Shown here one piece after another: positions 9,206 through 20,602 of a stretch of 64,000 nucleotides of DNA (position 1 is its first letter; each line of letters starts with the position of its first letter). The notes under the pieces are model-generated. The model saw only the letters and a list, made by a program, of their open reading frames with translations, did no database searches and was not told the origin of the DNA. The position numbers and the translations under genes were made by a program. Origin of the DNA: Pithys albifrons albifrons (lineage: Eukaryota > Chordata > Aves > Passeriformes > Thamnophilidae); contig NC_092459.1 in assembly GCF_047495875.1 (NCBI RefSeq), positions 21,685,795 to 21,749,794 on the forward strand, given 5' to 3'.

Positions 9206-11749
9206 TATGTTTAACTTAGATATACCAGTTAATTTTAGAATTAATTCTAACCTTTAAATTCTAGTGATTAAATTATGATCAATATTCTAGCATGTCATGC
9301 TTTTATTTTGCTGGGCAAGTTTAAAATAACAAGTTTTGGAGGAGTGAAAAAAAGAAGAGTATTGAGCAAACAAAAGTTATCCAGTATTTATAATTTTTAT
9401 CTTTCTTTGTTGGAAAGGTCTGTAAGTCTCCATTTGTGTTTCTAGTGATTTTAATAGTATTTGGGATTTATCAGTGATGGCCATTTTTCCAAGTATAATA
9501 TATTTAGCTTCATGTATCTGTTACGTAATCAAGTTTGACAGCTCAAATGAGCTCACTTAAAAATGGAAGTAGTCAATCATGAAAGAGGAGTTGTATATTC
9601 CTTAATAATGCAAGTTCTGTGGAAAAAAATTGAAATTCTTGTTTTAAATTTATTACTGTGACTCTGTGTGATGGAATAATTGATGTTTGTTAAATATATG
9701 TTAAATATTTCCTTTTTTTATTAAATGTAAGTTGACTGTTGTCCCTATTAATAAATAGTAAATCGATTGCTTTTCTGTATATTGAACATTATTTGAAATC
9801 TGGTAAATGCAGTATAACAATTTAAAAGCCAAAGAATTCTTTTCACTCATTTTATATGTATACATACAGTTTGGAGTAATATATACAGTTAAAGACATAT
9901 AAAATTTCATTATATCTGTATATGTTTTAAATACCAAACATTTTTCTTGCCCATTTTTTTAGTTGTGATTTTATTTCAGTGGCATTTTTCCCAGTGCCTT
10001 TAATGATAAGATTTGATAAGCTTCCTTTCCACAGACTACTTGAAACATTTGGTTTTAAAGTAGAAGTGTAATATGCAGACTAATGTGAAACTTAACTTCT
10101 CAAGTCCTAATGCTTATGTGGTAGCAAACTTCAGGTTCCTGTGTTGGGCCCATTCAAGGCTGCCCAGCAGTTCAGCATCAGAGATATAAATATGGCTACT
10201 TACTTTCAGTTTAGTCCAAGTCATGTAACTCCTCATCTGAAAGCTGAAGTCATAATGGACAAGGAATGCAATAGTATGCTCATTTAAGCTTTTATCATAC
10301 TAAAATCATTTAGAAAGTTGAACTCATACTTAGCATTATTTCCAGTCTTAAAAATACACTTAAGGCTTAGCTGAGTGAGTTTTAGATATTTAATGGTCAA
10401 TGCGGGAGGCAAATATTATCTAAGACCAAAAGACATAAATTAGGACCCATTGTAGCGTAATTATTGTAATTCAATGTTAAGGTGGGAAATCTGGAATATC
10501 ATTCCGTTATTTGGTGCAAGAAGTCAGTCATCTAGGCACTTAATGCTGCCAAAATAATGTCTATGCCTTAAAAGCAAGCACGTGAAAACTTCCTTAGACT
10601 TGATGTGCCTTTTGGTTTTTTCAGTTTTGGAAGAAGACAGGCTCACTAAAAGTACTGTATGATGTCTTCTACTGACATTTTATTGAGTCTTTTTGAAAAA
10701 CAAATGAGGCATGAAGAAGAAAACTATTTCTTCCATGGTTGCTTGTTTTGCTTATCTTCACAAAAAGTTTGATTGTAACTAATTACTAAAAATGTTTCTG
10801 AATAGAGGATTGAGGATTATTTTGATGTGATCAAATTTACAAAGCATGATAACACAATCAAAGAAACTTATTTGACAGGAGATGAATTTAGTCTTCTTTA
10901 ACTGCTAATTAAACTTTCTTGAACTGGTCTCATATATGAGATGAAAAATTAACACGTCCTAGAGTAGACTATATTGAATTACATTTGGCAAAAATTCTCT
11001 CCTTAAATTTTGAGCAACTAAAACTTAATTGATGTAAAGGTATATCGAAGTTTTTCATCATATGCCAGCAACCTAATTCCTCGAAGGATTCAGAAGTTTA
11101 TTATTTAGTTCTTATAAAAGTTGTCATGACAGTGTTGAAGAATTAAATATATGTTAATTAACAATGCAGGTAATGAAAATTACTGCTTTTTGGCAGCCAC
11201 ATTGGAGTTCACTCTTATGGATGGTACATTTTTATAAATAATAGGGCTGATAGGCCTTCATGTGCGTGCGACCCTTGCCTGCTAACAGCTTGCTAGATTT
11301 GCTTGAAAAGTGTTTGAAAACATGTTGCAATGACCTTCAGGTCATTGTAGATAAACAGAGTGTGTACTGAAAGCATTGATGTTTCAATAAGAAAGGGAAA
11401 ATGTAGCCACTGCTGCTTCAGACTCAAATATCTCTATTGGAGAGAAATTGCAAATTTGGTAATGAGTAGAAAGCTATTTAGCTAATTCTTTACTTGTAGT
11501 TAATATATGGTTTTCAGAATATTGGCAACTGGGACTTTTGCAGCTAGTTCTTTTACGAAAACAGATCCTGAAAGATGAAGTCAGATGCTTGAGTGTCCTT
11601 TTTCTCTAACTGAAGTAGAATGAAAAATAACTGGAACAAATTATTAAAGAGTATCTTAACTGTACATAATGCTGTACTATGATAAAATAATTGATTGCAG
11701 TTTCATAAGATTGCATTTTTCATTTCAAGTTTCTAAATTTGGTTTCTAG

Positions 11750-11862
11750 GTGATGAAAATGAAGTTTCAGAGTGTCATGTTACTGATGGCTCTTGCAAAG
11801 TTCTTAATGAATGAACGAATAAGCACGATGGGGGATTAAGAAAATTTGGACACCTCCAAAGG
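11750..11862 (+). pseudogene. MCPH1: MCPH1 exon (equivalent of human exon 9), apparently decayed
   Basis: After a good acceptor (GGTTTCTAG) the frame expected from the large exon gives GDENEVSECHVTDGSC, resembling human EGEAQSEHEPCFIVDC. After 21 codons it meets TGA at 11812-11814. Past the stop, the same frame reads TNKHDGGLRKFGHLQR, resembling human ..RHD.. and ..ELKKSGRGKK. The TGA sits where an Arg codon would fit (CGA to TGA is a common CpG transition). A possible donor is CAAAG|GTCAGT, but it ends in phase 2, whereas the next exon needs phase 0. Homology is weak at residue level, so both the exon and its decay are inferred. Confidence 0.45.
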
Positions 11863-14800
11863 TCAGTATAACTGGACATTTGTTTTCCTGGAGAAATCAG
11901 TGAGAGCTTTTGTATGTAAGAAAAATAAATGCATTCTCCATGCACTATCAATTTAAAAACTTTACTGAATCTCACCTTTCTTGAACTGTTACGTTAATGG
12001 TCTGCTCAGCTTTTTGGTAACTTGCGGTGGCAGAGTCCATGCCAAGCTGACATCATAATGGATTTTGATAAGCCAGCTCAAACTGTTTTAGCTGAAAAGC
12101 CACTAAAGTAACCTGAAAGGATGCCTGTCCCTTTTGGAGGTGTTACTAAATGTGTCAGTGGTTTTTATTTGTTTTATACTGGGTCATCGCCAGTGGAGTT
12201 TCTGCAGGATTATGTTTTATGCAAGATTTTCCTTTAGGTTTCAGTAAAACTGAATTTCTTAGTATTTGAGCACAGTTTGGCAGTAGAAAAGGGAGAGATG
12301 ATTAGGTCAGCACTGAGTCTTTTTTTAGATCTTTTTCCTTTGTAGAAGTTATTTTTTTTAAGTAAATATTAAACTGATCAGGAAAAATATTAGTTCTTTT
12401 CATCACTAAGTAGCAAGTCATACAACTAAAATGAATGCCGAGTTGTTTTGAGAAAGGAAGTCCTAAAGCACTAAAGGATGTCTGAAGTTATAAATTAGAT
12501 GAAATAAATTAGGTGTTTCATTGGTAGCTGTTGGTGGAGTTTCAAAGAGACTGTTCACAGATCTTTGTCATCTTTTATGTAAAAATTGTAAGCAGGTGCA
12601 ATTACTGGGCTATTTGACCTTTTAAACTCCTGAAGGTGAGATTCATTTCCATAGACCAGTGACCTTCTCTGCATTAAAATTGTTATTCGACTCATCTGCA
12701 TCTTATTACTTGTTACTCTTCTTATATATTTGTTCCCGTTACTTTCCTAACTATATAAATATGGTTTTTTTGTAAAATTAATAACTAAGTACTTTGCAGA
12801 ATGTATAAATCACTTCACTCCAGATCTGTGTCCTATCAAAGCATTTAAGATAGTCTACTCTTTAGGCTAAAGTATCTCTCCAGAACAGTTTCATTTCCTG
12901 GCACAGAAATCTGACTAAAGATGCTGAATGTAATTTCACAAACCACAGTCAATGTCTCTTTCTAAGACTACCTGCAGAAATGGTGCATGGACATTGTCAA
13001 TTTGTTAATACTGATTCATTCTCTTGTGCAGTTATGCTACAAGAGCATTTACATCAGTGCTAGTTGTGACTCATTTCTCTTAAGATCTCAACATAACTGT
13101 TATAGACTGAAGAGACACAAAACCCAATAAAGTTCTTTATTATTGTTACCCTTTTCAGGCCTGAACTCGCAGTCAGGGCTGGTATTTTTAAATGGTTCTG
13201 CTTGGTGTCTGCTTGCACAGAATGGTCTATGAGTTATTTAACAGTAGTAAAGCTAAACAGGCTCTGGAAAAAATTCCTATTTAGTGTTTTGAGGTTGCTT
13301 CTTTCCATTTCAGCTGGGTGATGATAAAATTTCACCCAAATATCAATAAAATAGCAGTACATACTTTGATTCATGTCATGAATTCTTTTAAAAATTAATT
13401 TTAAAGGTTTCCATTGTCAGTTTAACTATGCGGATTCATATAGAGAGAATTTTGGGAGAGGGTGGAGATTTGATTGAAAAGTAAAAAGAACTTCACAAAA
13501 AGATGCTGTGTGATCAACCAGAGAGTCTGGCAACCACACTGTTGTACCGAAAAGTTTTGATTTTAAGAAGACATTTGAACAAAATTAGACTGTGGAAATT
13601 TTTGTAAATAGTTAAGTTGCAAAACTTTTCTGGTACCAATCAAAATATGTTCTTGATATAAAAACAGCCAAACTTTATACAATTTCTATTTAATACTTTT
13701 TTTCCAATGGCTACAGCTTAAACATTGCAATGCTTTGCTAACTTTCGACAATGTGAAAGTGAAGCTAGAAAACATTACTTTGTTTCTTTTGTCAAAAGAA
13801 AAAAGTATGTGAAACAGCACAAATATTTTTAAAAATACTGTTTTACTGAATCGTGAATTATTATGAACTATTTTATGTTTATTTAAATCTTAAAAGAACG
13901 TTCATGTTAAAAATACAAGTGCAAAAGAAATGCCGTTTCCTAGATATTTTAATGTACAAACATTTCCACAAATGTGACTATGTTAATCTTCAGACAGACC
14001 ATATTGCTGGAAATCTGTTTTAAGTGTAATCTGTTAAATTCATTATTTTGCTTCCCAAATTAAGGATAACTATATAAATTGCAGTTAAGTTTTTGTCATA
14101 GAAAAAGAGTCTGAAATCTAGTGCCTCTTTTAAAATATTTTAGATGTTTTGAGAATGTAATTCCTGGTCAGTGTCTAAACTGGAACTTTTTATGTGTGTT
14201 GCTTACAGCTCACTCGCTGTGCTGTATATGCTGCAGTGAACAGTACAATTCTAACTCATTCAGTATAGTGAATGCATATCAGTAGGCATTTGGAGTTCAC
14301 TATGTGATGGTAAATGTTAAAAAAGACATGGAAAAATATCTTTAGGAAATGTTGACTAGGTGTAAATATTAACATTATTTACTTCCATGGTTATTTCTGT
14401 TTATCATTTGTAGTTAATATAAATCAAGCTGTAGACTTTGTATTTCTCTGCTATTGTGTTACTCATTTGTTTTCTTCAAAACTTCATGCAGGTTGTTTTC
14501 TATTTTTTTTTAATGAAGTAAAAATCAGGAATTGCTTTGTTCAGATTCTTGTATATAACAATTTTAGATTACAAATATTCATAGTTTCTTTTTTTATCTG
14601 CACTCTTTATATAGGTATGCTTATTGTACTCTTAACGTGGAAGACTTCTAATCAAATTTATCTAAAATTGTACTATCAACAAACAAAAGCCATGAAGACA
14701 GCAATTTATAATGGCAGCTGCAGACATGTTCAAGGAAGATAAATAAGATTTTCCAGAATCTTTAGTGTCTTCAGGAACAAGCTTTTTGGATTTAAAACAA

Positions 14801-17040
14801 CACTGCCAGCCCAAAACCAGGACTTCTGGTGTGTTCAGAGGCAATGCATAAAGATAAATTTATAAAATTGACTCTTAGTTTCGAGACAAAGCAACACTTA
14901 ATTGAGGATAGGTTCAGATTCGTCTCATACAGAGTTGTTAAGGATAAACACTGTCAATTATTGTCTGCGAATGTCAGCAGGAGACTTCCCTGATCTAGAA
15001 ATTTAGGGTGATGATACTGTATTTTATGGATAAAACAAACCCTTTATGCATTGTGATGCATTTTTCAATTATTCCTGAAACTGGATACATAGTTCTTTGT
15101 TGCTTTGCATAGGAAGAACAAAGTAAACTAACTAAAATTCATCATAAAGCCAAAAATCTGTTCAAACATTATTTACAGTAGTGGTAAACTGTTGGTATGA
15201 AGTTGAGTGCTCATTCCATTCCTTATTTTCACAAAATGATTTACGTTTATCACAGTGCCTGTTTTGTACTTTAAAAAGATCAGAGGCTCATTATTAATAG
15301 CCAGTTAACTGCCATTTTTATTCCAATAAAAAATTTGCTTCATAGCTTTAGCAGGATATGAGAGGTGATGGATGTCTTTTAAAGCATCTAACAGTATCAC
15401 ATCACTAGAAATTCAATTGAAATTTGACAATTAAAAACCCACTTAAAATACTGTTTTCTGAGCAAATAGAAGCACATAAAAAAACCTAGTTAAACATCAT
15501 GAGGTGTAATTAAAACTATGTTTTCACAAAGAAGACAGTATGGCCTTAAATGGAATTCCTTCAGTTTTGTTTTTAAACATTCATCTTGGCTTGTATTTCT
15601 GTAGCCCTTGGATTTGGGTGAAGGTACATTTATCAACACTGAACTTAAGAGATATTTTTGAGAGGAGAAAATTTTTGCGAAGAGTTTGAGCTCACCCTGT
15701 GAGGCAGCCCATTGTAAGATCCTGTTATTGCAATCCTTTTTTTTACATTACTTTATTTATGGCAAAACAAATTTTAATATCCTGAAAATTCCATGACTAG
15801 AAAGCATGAAGCACTTTGCCAGACCTCCAGGAAAGTAACTATATTTTATATGTATGTTAATAGATTACAGATAGTGTCAGATTAGGGGGCAACATTATTT
15901 TATGTTTTACTTCCAGTTTTGACTTGTAGTTGCTTTGAATAGGTACATATTTCAAATACTGATGCTTGAAATGTTACTGACTTTGAGCTGCACATGAATA
16001 GAACAGTGACTTAGACAAGACAGAAGCAGGCACACTTGCTTACAGGTAACAATGAAGAAACTGGAACTACCTACACATTTTTGGTCTGGGGAAAGTGCTT
16101 GATGTAATGGGGGTGGTGGCCAAATGGTCATTGAAAGTTCTTCAAATTGATTGCTTCTGGATACAGTGATGAGACGAGTGACTGAAGGTACAAATTTTGA
16201 GAACATGGAACAATGGAGAAACTCTTAATGGTATTGACCAAATAAATGTCTGGTGGTGTGATTTTATGCATATCTGATGAAATCCTAGAGCATTTATTTA
16301 CAAGATGAATCATCTTGCATAAAGTAATTCTTGAAGTGTCTGACCAACACCAGCTGATGACAACTAAATAGCTGAACTTCTTCGACATAAGTTGAAAAAA
16401 GAAGTTGTTGGAAACAAGCTTTTGAGCAGACTACATTGTGGGACAAGTACTTTGAAACTGTCGTTGATAAAAGATCTAATGTTATACATCACTGCAGAAA
16501 ATTTCCTGCCTTGGAATGTCTGAAATATGCCCCTTAATTAGCATAAGATAATAAACAATAAAGTTTATTTTTACTGACGAGACACAGATTATGCACTGCT
16601 ATATCCAAAATATCGCTGTGGTTAAACAAATGCTACTTGTTTCTCCCAAATGTCCAGGTTTTGAAAGAATATTAGCATTTGAGGACAAAATATCATTATC
16701 AAAATTTAAAGGTAGATTGTTTTGTTTTCTTTCTTTTGATATAAACTAAAGAAAAAAATGTCAAAATACTTCATATTGATCTAATGGACTTAAAAAATAC
16801 TGAATGCTGTAAGAGTAAGGCTTAGGAAAAACTAAATTGAGTATGAGCAAGGTTGATACGAGATGGCTAGAATCATCTAAAAATATTTTAAGTAAATATT
16901 TGGAAAGCAGAGTCTCAAAATAATGTGACTTAGTCACGTGACTTAGTACTTCCTGGTCATGCTTAAGCTTTTTAGAGGATAGTACTGTAAAGGATGCTTA
17001 TGTATCCCATGATTTGAGGCAGTTTTATAAGTAGTGCTGT
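11863..17040 (+). other. MCPH1: MCPH1 intron, no recognised content
   Basis: AT-rich and repeat-poor. The open frames on either strand (91 codons or fewer) show no known protein features. Nothing supportable was seen. Confidence 0.6.
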
Positions 17041-17082
17041 ATGATTAATCTTACAACTACTTTTACTCACAGGCAGTTAAAT

Positions 17083-17189
17083 GCCTCCCTGACATCCGAT
17101 CCCGTCAGATCTCGGAAGCTAAGCAGGGTCAGCCCCGGATTAGTACTTGGATGGGAGACCTCCTGGGAAATGCCGGGTGCTGTAGGTTC
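17083..17189 (+). pseudogene. 5S rRNA-derived segment (partial 5S pseudogene or 5S-headed SINE)
   Basis: It closely matches vertebrate 5S rRNA over about 105 bases: CAGATCTCGGAAGCTAAGCA, then TTAGTACTTGGATGGGAGAC and GCCGGGTGCTGTAGG. The internal promoter is largely kept, with the A-box region near 17116-17130 and the C-box region near 17148-17166 (C box with CCTCCTGG for CCGCCTGG). The first ~12 bases of 5S are missing or altered, and several substitutions are visible (for example ATCCCGTCAGAT for ATCTCGTCTGAT). No T-run terminator follows directly, so it is not a normal 5S gene. A GC-rich stretch to about 17360 follows; it could be 5S spacer or a SINE body. Confidence 0.85.
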
Positions 17190-17385
17190 TAGTCCTGAGG
17201 ACTTCACTGGCACCGTCCAAGCTTGCTTGGCCGTGGCAGATGAACCTCAGGACTTAAACGGTGGGGCCAGTTCTGCGCACGCTGAGCCTCACCTAAAATC
17301 CACTGCGCAGGCTGGAAGGGCACACCCACGTGGGGACAGCCCTTCCCCAATCTTCATTCGTGAAGCCGAGCCACACACACACACT
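17190..17385 (+). other. GC-rich tail of the 5S-derived insertion, ending in a CA repeat
   Basis: Bases 17190-17360 are clearly richer in G+C and CpG than the neighbouring intron and end near an (AC)n run at about 17370-17384. The open frame 17041-17472 that runs across 5S and tail is not a gene. The tail is probably part of the same insertion (inference). Confidence 0.4.
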
Positions 17386-17472
17386 TTTACTCAACTTTTG
17401 CAAAGCAGTTTTGGTTCTGGACTTTGTCCATCTGGAGGATTTGTCCCCCACATTCATCCCACATCAAGCTGA

Positions 17473-20380
17473 GGGCTTCCAGAGTGAAGTCATACTTCGG
17501 CATCTGCTGCTACACCTTACAGTGCATGCTTTGGACCATGTCCTAATGTCAACAGCTTTGTTATCACCCCTTAGGGATGCTACCATTCCAGCCAGGAATA
17601 TGTCCTGAGATGAATCTAGCGGGCTGGTTCATGGCCTTGGATTCCTAGAAATCATTCTCTGTACAAAAGGTTTCATGTTGGCCATTCTGGACAACCTACT
17701 GAAGTGCTGTGGTCTGTTTTGTAAATTTAAAGAAGTGTCTTTTCAAGTTACTATCTTTCTATGGCAAAAGGCATAACCTCGTTTCAATGCCAGCTCAGAG
17801 TGTTTCCTGTTGTCCCAAGGACACTTGGAGCTGGTGTTCACATTCTTGTACGTGTTGTTGTTTGGAACACTGGAAACATGCTGTGACCATGATACAGGAG
17901 GTGGTTGACTGTAGTTTTTCATCTTAGCAGGCAGAGTAGTAAAGATCCAGTAACTGAATTTCCGAAGTTTTCATATGAAATTGTCACTAAATTTCTGCTT
18001 GCTCAACAATTTAACATAGTAGGGGTTTTTTAGAACTTTTCTCAAGAAATAGTGGCTTAAGTAAATGGAGAGAATTAAGGAAAAAAAAATCACTGGTTTG
18101 GGTTTTTTTCCTAGAAGATTGGTAGGTATCATGATTTTTGCTTCAGAGACTATTTATGAGGTCTTATATAAAGTCAGAACATATTTGTTATTATTACTTT
18201 TAGGCAAGTAGAAAATTGCTCAAGATCTATCTGCAGTGAACAGTAGATAGAGATAAGCACTGAGAAGAAAATCCTGGAATCCCAGGTTACTTGAAGTACA
18301 TCTGTATCATTTCCATCCTTTTATTTAAAAGTCCATGGCATTCTTGGATTTCATGGTGGAAGGGAGGCTTAAATGGAAGAAACAGATACAACTCTTTCTG
18401 ACTCAGAGCATGAGGGGAACACTAGATAAACGGTGCAAGAAGTGAGAGCATGGAGTTCATGCTTGCAGCATACATACCTCATTGCTGAACATGTGTATGT
18501 ATGTATATATGCTGTTCTTCTGCAGTTCTGGGGTTCAGTGTTATATAACTGTGAGGTCATAACCATCATGCCAGAAAACCAATCCACTGGACTGCAACTG
18601 GTTTGGCAGAGAATCAGTATAAAACTGAAACTGTTTTCCCTTTTGGCCTCCGAAACTACCAGGAGGAAAAGCTGCTGCTTAGATCCTCTTTTTTTTTTTC
18701 CTTTTTCAAATTTATCTCTTGGAAAAATGAATGCCCTATATAAACCTACTGGTGTCTGGCATGACTCTATAAGTTGGAAATTCTTTAGCTGATGGAACTG
18801 CTTTCTAAATTATAGTCTCACAGCTCTTGAAAATAGTTGAAAATCTGAACAAAAGACTTCCTAAACTCCATTTCATCACCATTGACATGTCTTCATTAAG
18901 GTATGTTTTTTATGTTTTAACAAATAACACCATTCTTTTCCACATTGAACTTGAACATTTTATAGATTAGTGGTATAATTTTTGTAGAGCTGAATTATGA
19001 GCTTACTAACAAGTCTGTGTGGAACAGAAATATAAATATGCAATCATCTAAATAGGAAAAAAATCTTGCAACACATTACATACGCACTACAAAAATCTTT
19101 TTGCCAAAGATTTGTGTGCAAGTATGATTACTTCATAATCCTTCAAGATCCTTTGCACCTTAAATCCTGAAACAAGTATTTTTCAGTTGTTTACCATATT
19201 GTCTAGAGGGTGCACAGCTTTAACTCAGATTGTTTACTATTATCAACAAGTGGGTTACAATCTTGTCAGCAAAGTATTTACTGAAGTTTACAATTTTGTA
19301 TCTTAACACAAAGTTAAAATAAATCCTGGCTTGACTCTTTTGAGCTGAAAATCTGTCCAGGATTATCTTCACCTCAAATTCCACTCATTGCTGCAGCATT
19401 GGCAATCTCCAGAAGACTTCAACTATCCAAATAAACCTCACACTGCTAATAATTGTGGAAACCCAGTATGTAACAGTTGGGGTGATGCAAAATTATTCTC
19501 TCCTGCTTAAAATGGTTCCACCCCTGCAGTCTGTGCAATGGAAATGTGTCTCTTTGTGCCTCAGTTGCTTCTGCCCAATGACCCATTGTTAGCAGAGTTA
19601 ACGAGCCGCTGATGTCTGCAATGAAGCAGCTGAGGCAAACATCCTTTCTAATGAACCTTCCATAATGGGTGGCAACCACCATTACCGAAAATTGAATGGA
19701 TAGCTGATGAGGTCTTAAAAATTAAACGATTAATTTTGCTGAAGCTACTCTACTGTTGGCCAGTACCACTGGGCTTGTTTTTTTGTCTTGCAGTTAGGAC
19801 ATAGGGTATCATCTGAAGCTTTAGGAAGTGCTTCTAATGGGTCATAAGTCAGCTGTCCAAAGAGATTGTTCATTTTATTGGATCATTGTAAAAGCTTAAA
19901 CACTCTTAATTGTCTGAACAGATGAAACAGATTCAGTCATACACAATACTTAATTTTTATTGAAATTATTCACAGAAGGGTACAAACTAGTTTTGTTAAC
20001 CTTGGTGAATCCTGGGGCTTGGGGGAAGAAGTTCATGTTGATTAAAATTTCAGCAGTGCGTGACTTTCTCACTGGTCATTTGGAAAGGTGAGTATACATT
20101 GGGTATTATTTGGTACTAATGACAGAATTCATTAAGTTTTTTCTTTAAAATATTTCTGATTGCCTATATGAGTTTTCTGTGTAACATAGTGCCCTGTGAT
20201 AGCCTCTGTTCTGCTTTCTCACATCTTGGGACGTTTTTGGGGTGAGCAAGTGGCCTTCCTTCATCCAAGCTTTCATCTTCTGTTAGTATCTAAACTGTAA
20301 AGTTGCTTTCTCCCTACTCCTTAGCATCCCACTTCTTGAGATTTGCTTCTGTCACATTGGTATTCTCCCTGTCTCTTTCA
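17473..20380 (+). other. MCPH1: MCPH1 intron, no recognised content
   Basis: AT-rich sequence with open frames up to 119 codons (18433-18792), none with recognisable domains or splice structure. No RNA gene or repeat family recognised. Confidence 0.55.
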
Positions 20381-20384
20381 CTTA

Positions 20385-20602
20385 TATTAGAAAAAAGTTC
20401 TTCACCCAGAGAGTGGTTGGGCACTGGAACAGGCTCCCCAGGGAAGTGGTCACAGCACCAAGGCTGACAGAGTTCAGGAAGCATTTGGGTTATGCTTTCA
20501 GGCAAATGGTGGGATTCTTGGGACTGTCCAGTGCAGGGCTAAGAGTTGGACTTGATGATCCTTATGGGTGCCTTCCAACTGAAGATATTCTGTGATTCAG
20601 TA
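20385..20602 (+). mobile_element. CR1 3' end fragment
   Basis: It contains AAAAAGTTCTTCACCCAGAG, TGGTTGGGCACTGGAACAGG and CTCCCCAGGGAAGTGGTCAC, then TTGGACTTGATGATCC and a ..CTTCCAAC..ATTCTGTGATTC end. These are standard CR1 3' phrases in forward orientation. 5'-truncated as usual. Confidence 0.88.

Larger units (their letters stand above)
5883..11749 (+). other. MCPH1: MCPH1 intron holding an LTR-like segment and two CR1 copies
   Basis: A long intron after the large exon. The recognised contents are listed separately (6290-6880, 7615-8925, 9055-9205). The remainder, from about 9210 to 11740, is AT-rich with no recognisable exon, RNA gene or repeat family. Confidence 0.6.

Noticed and set aside
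17083..17189. Functional 5S rRNA gene
   Set aside because: 5' end altered, several substitutions in conserved positions and no T-run terminator.
17041..17472. 143-codon + frame
   Set aside because: It runs through the 5S rRNA-derived segment and its GC-rich tail; no protein features.
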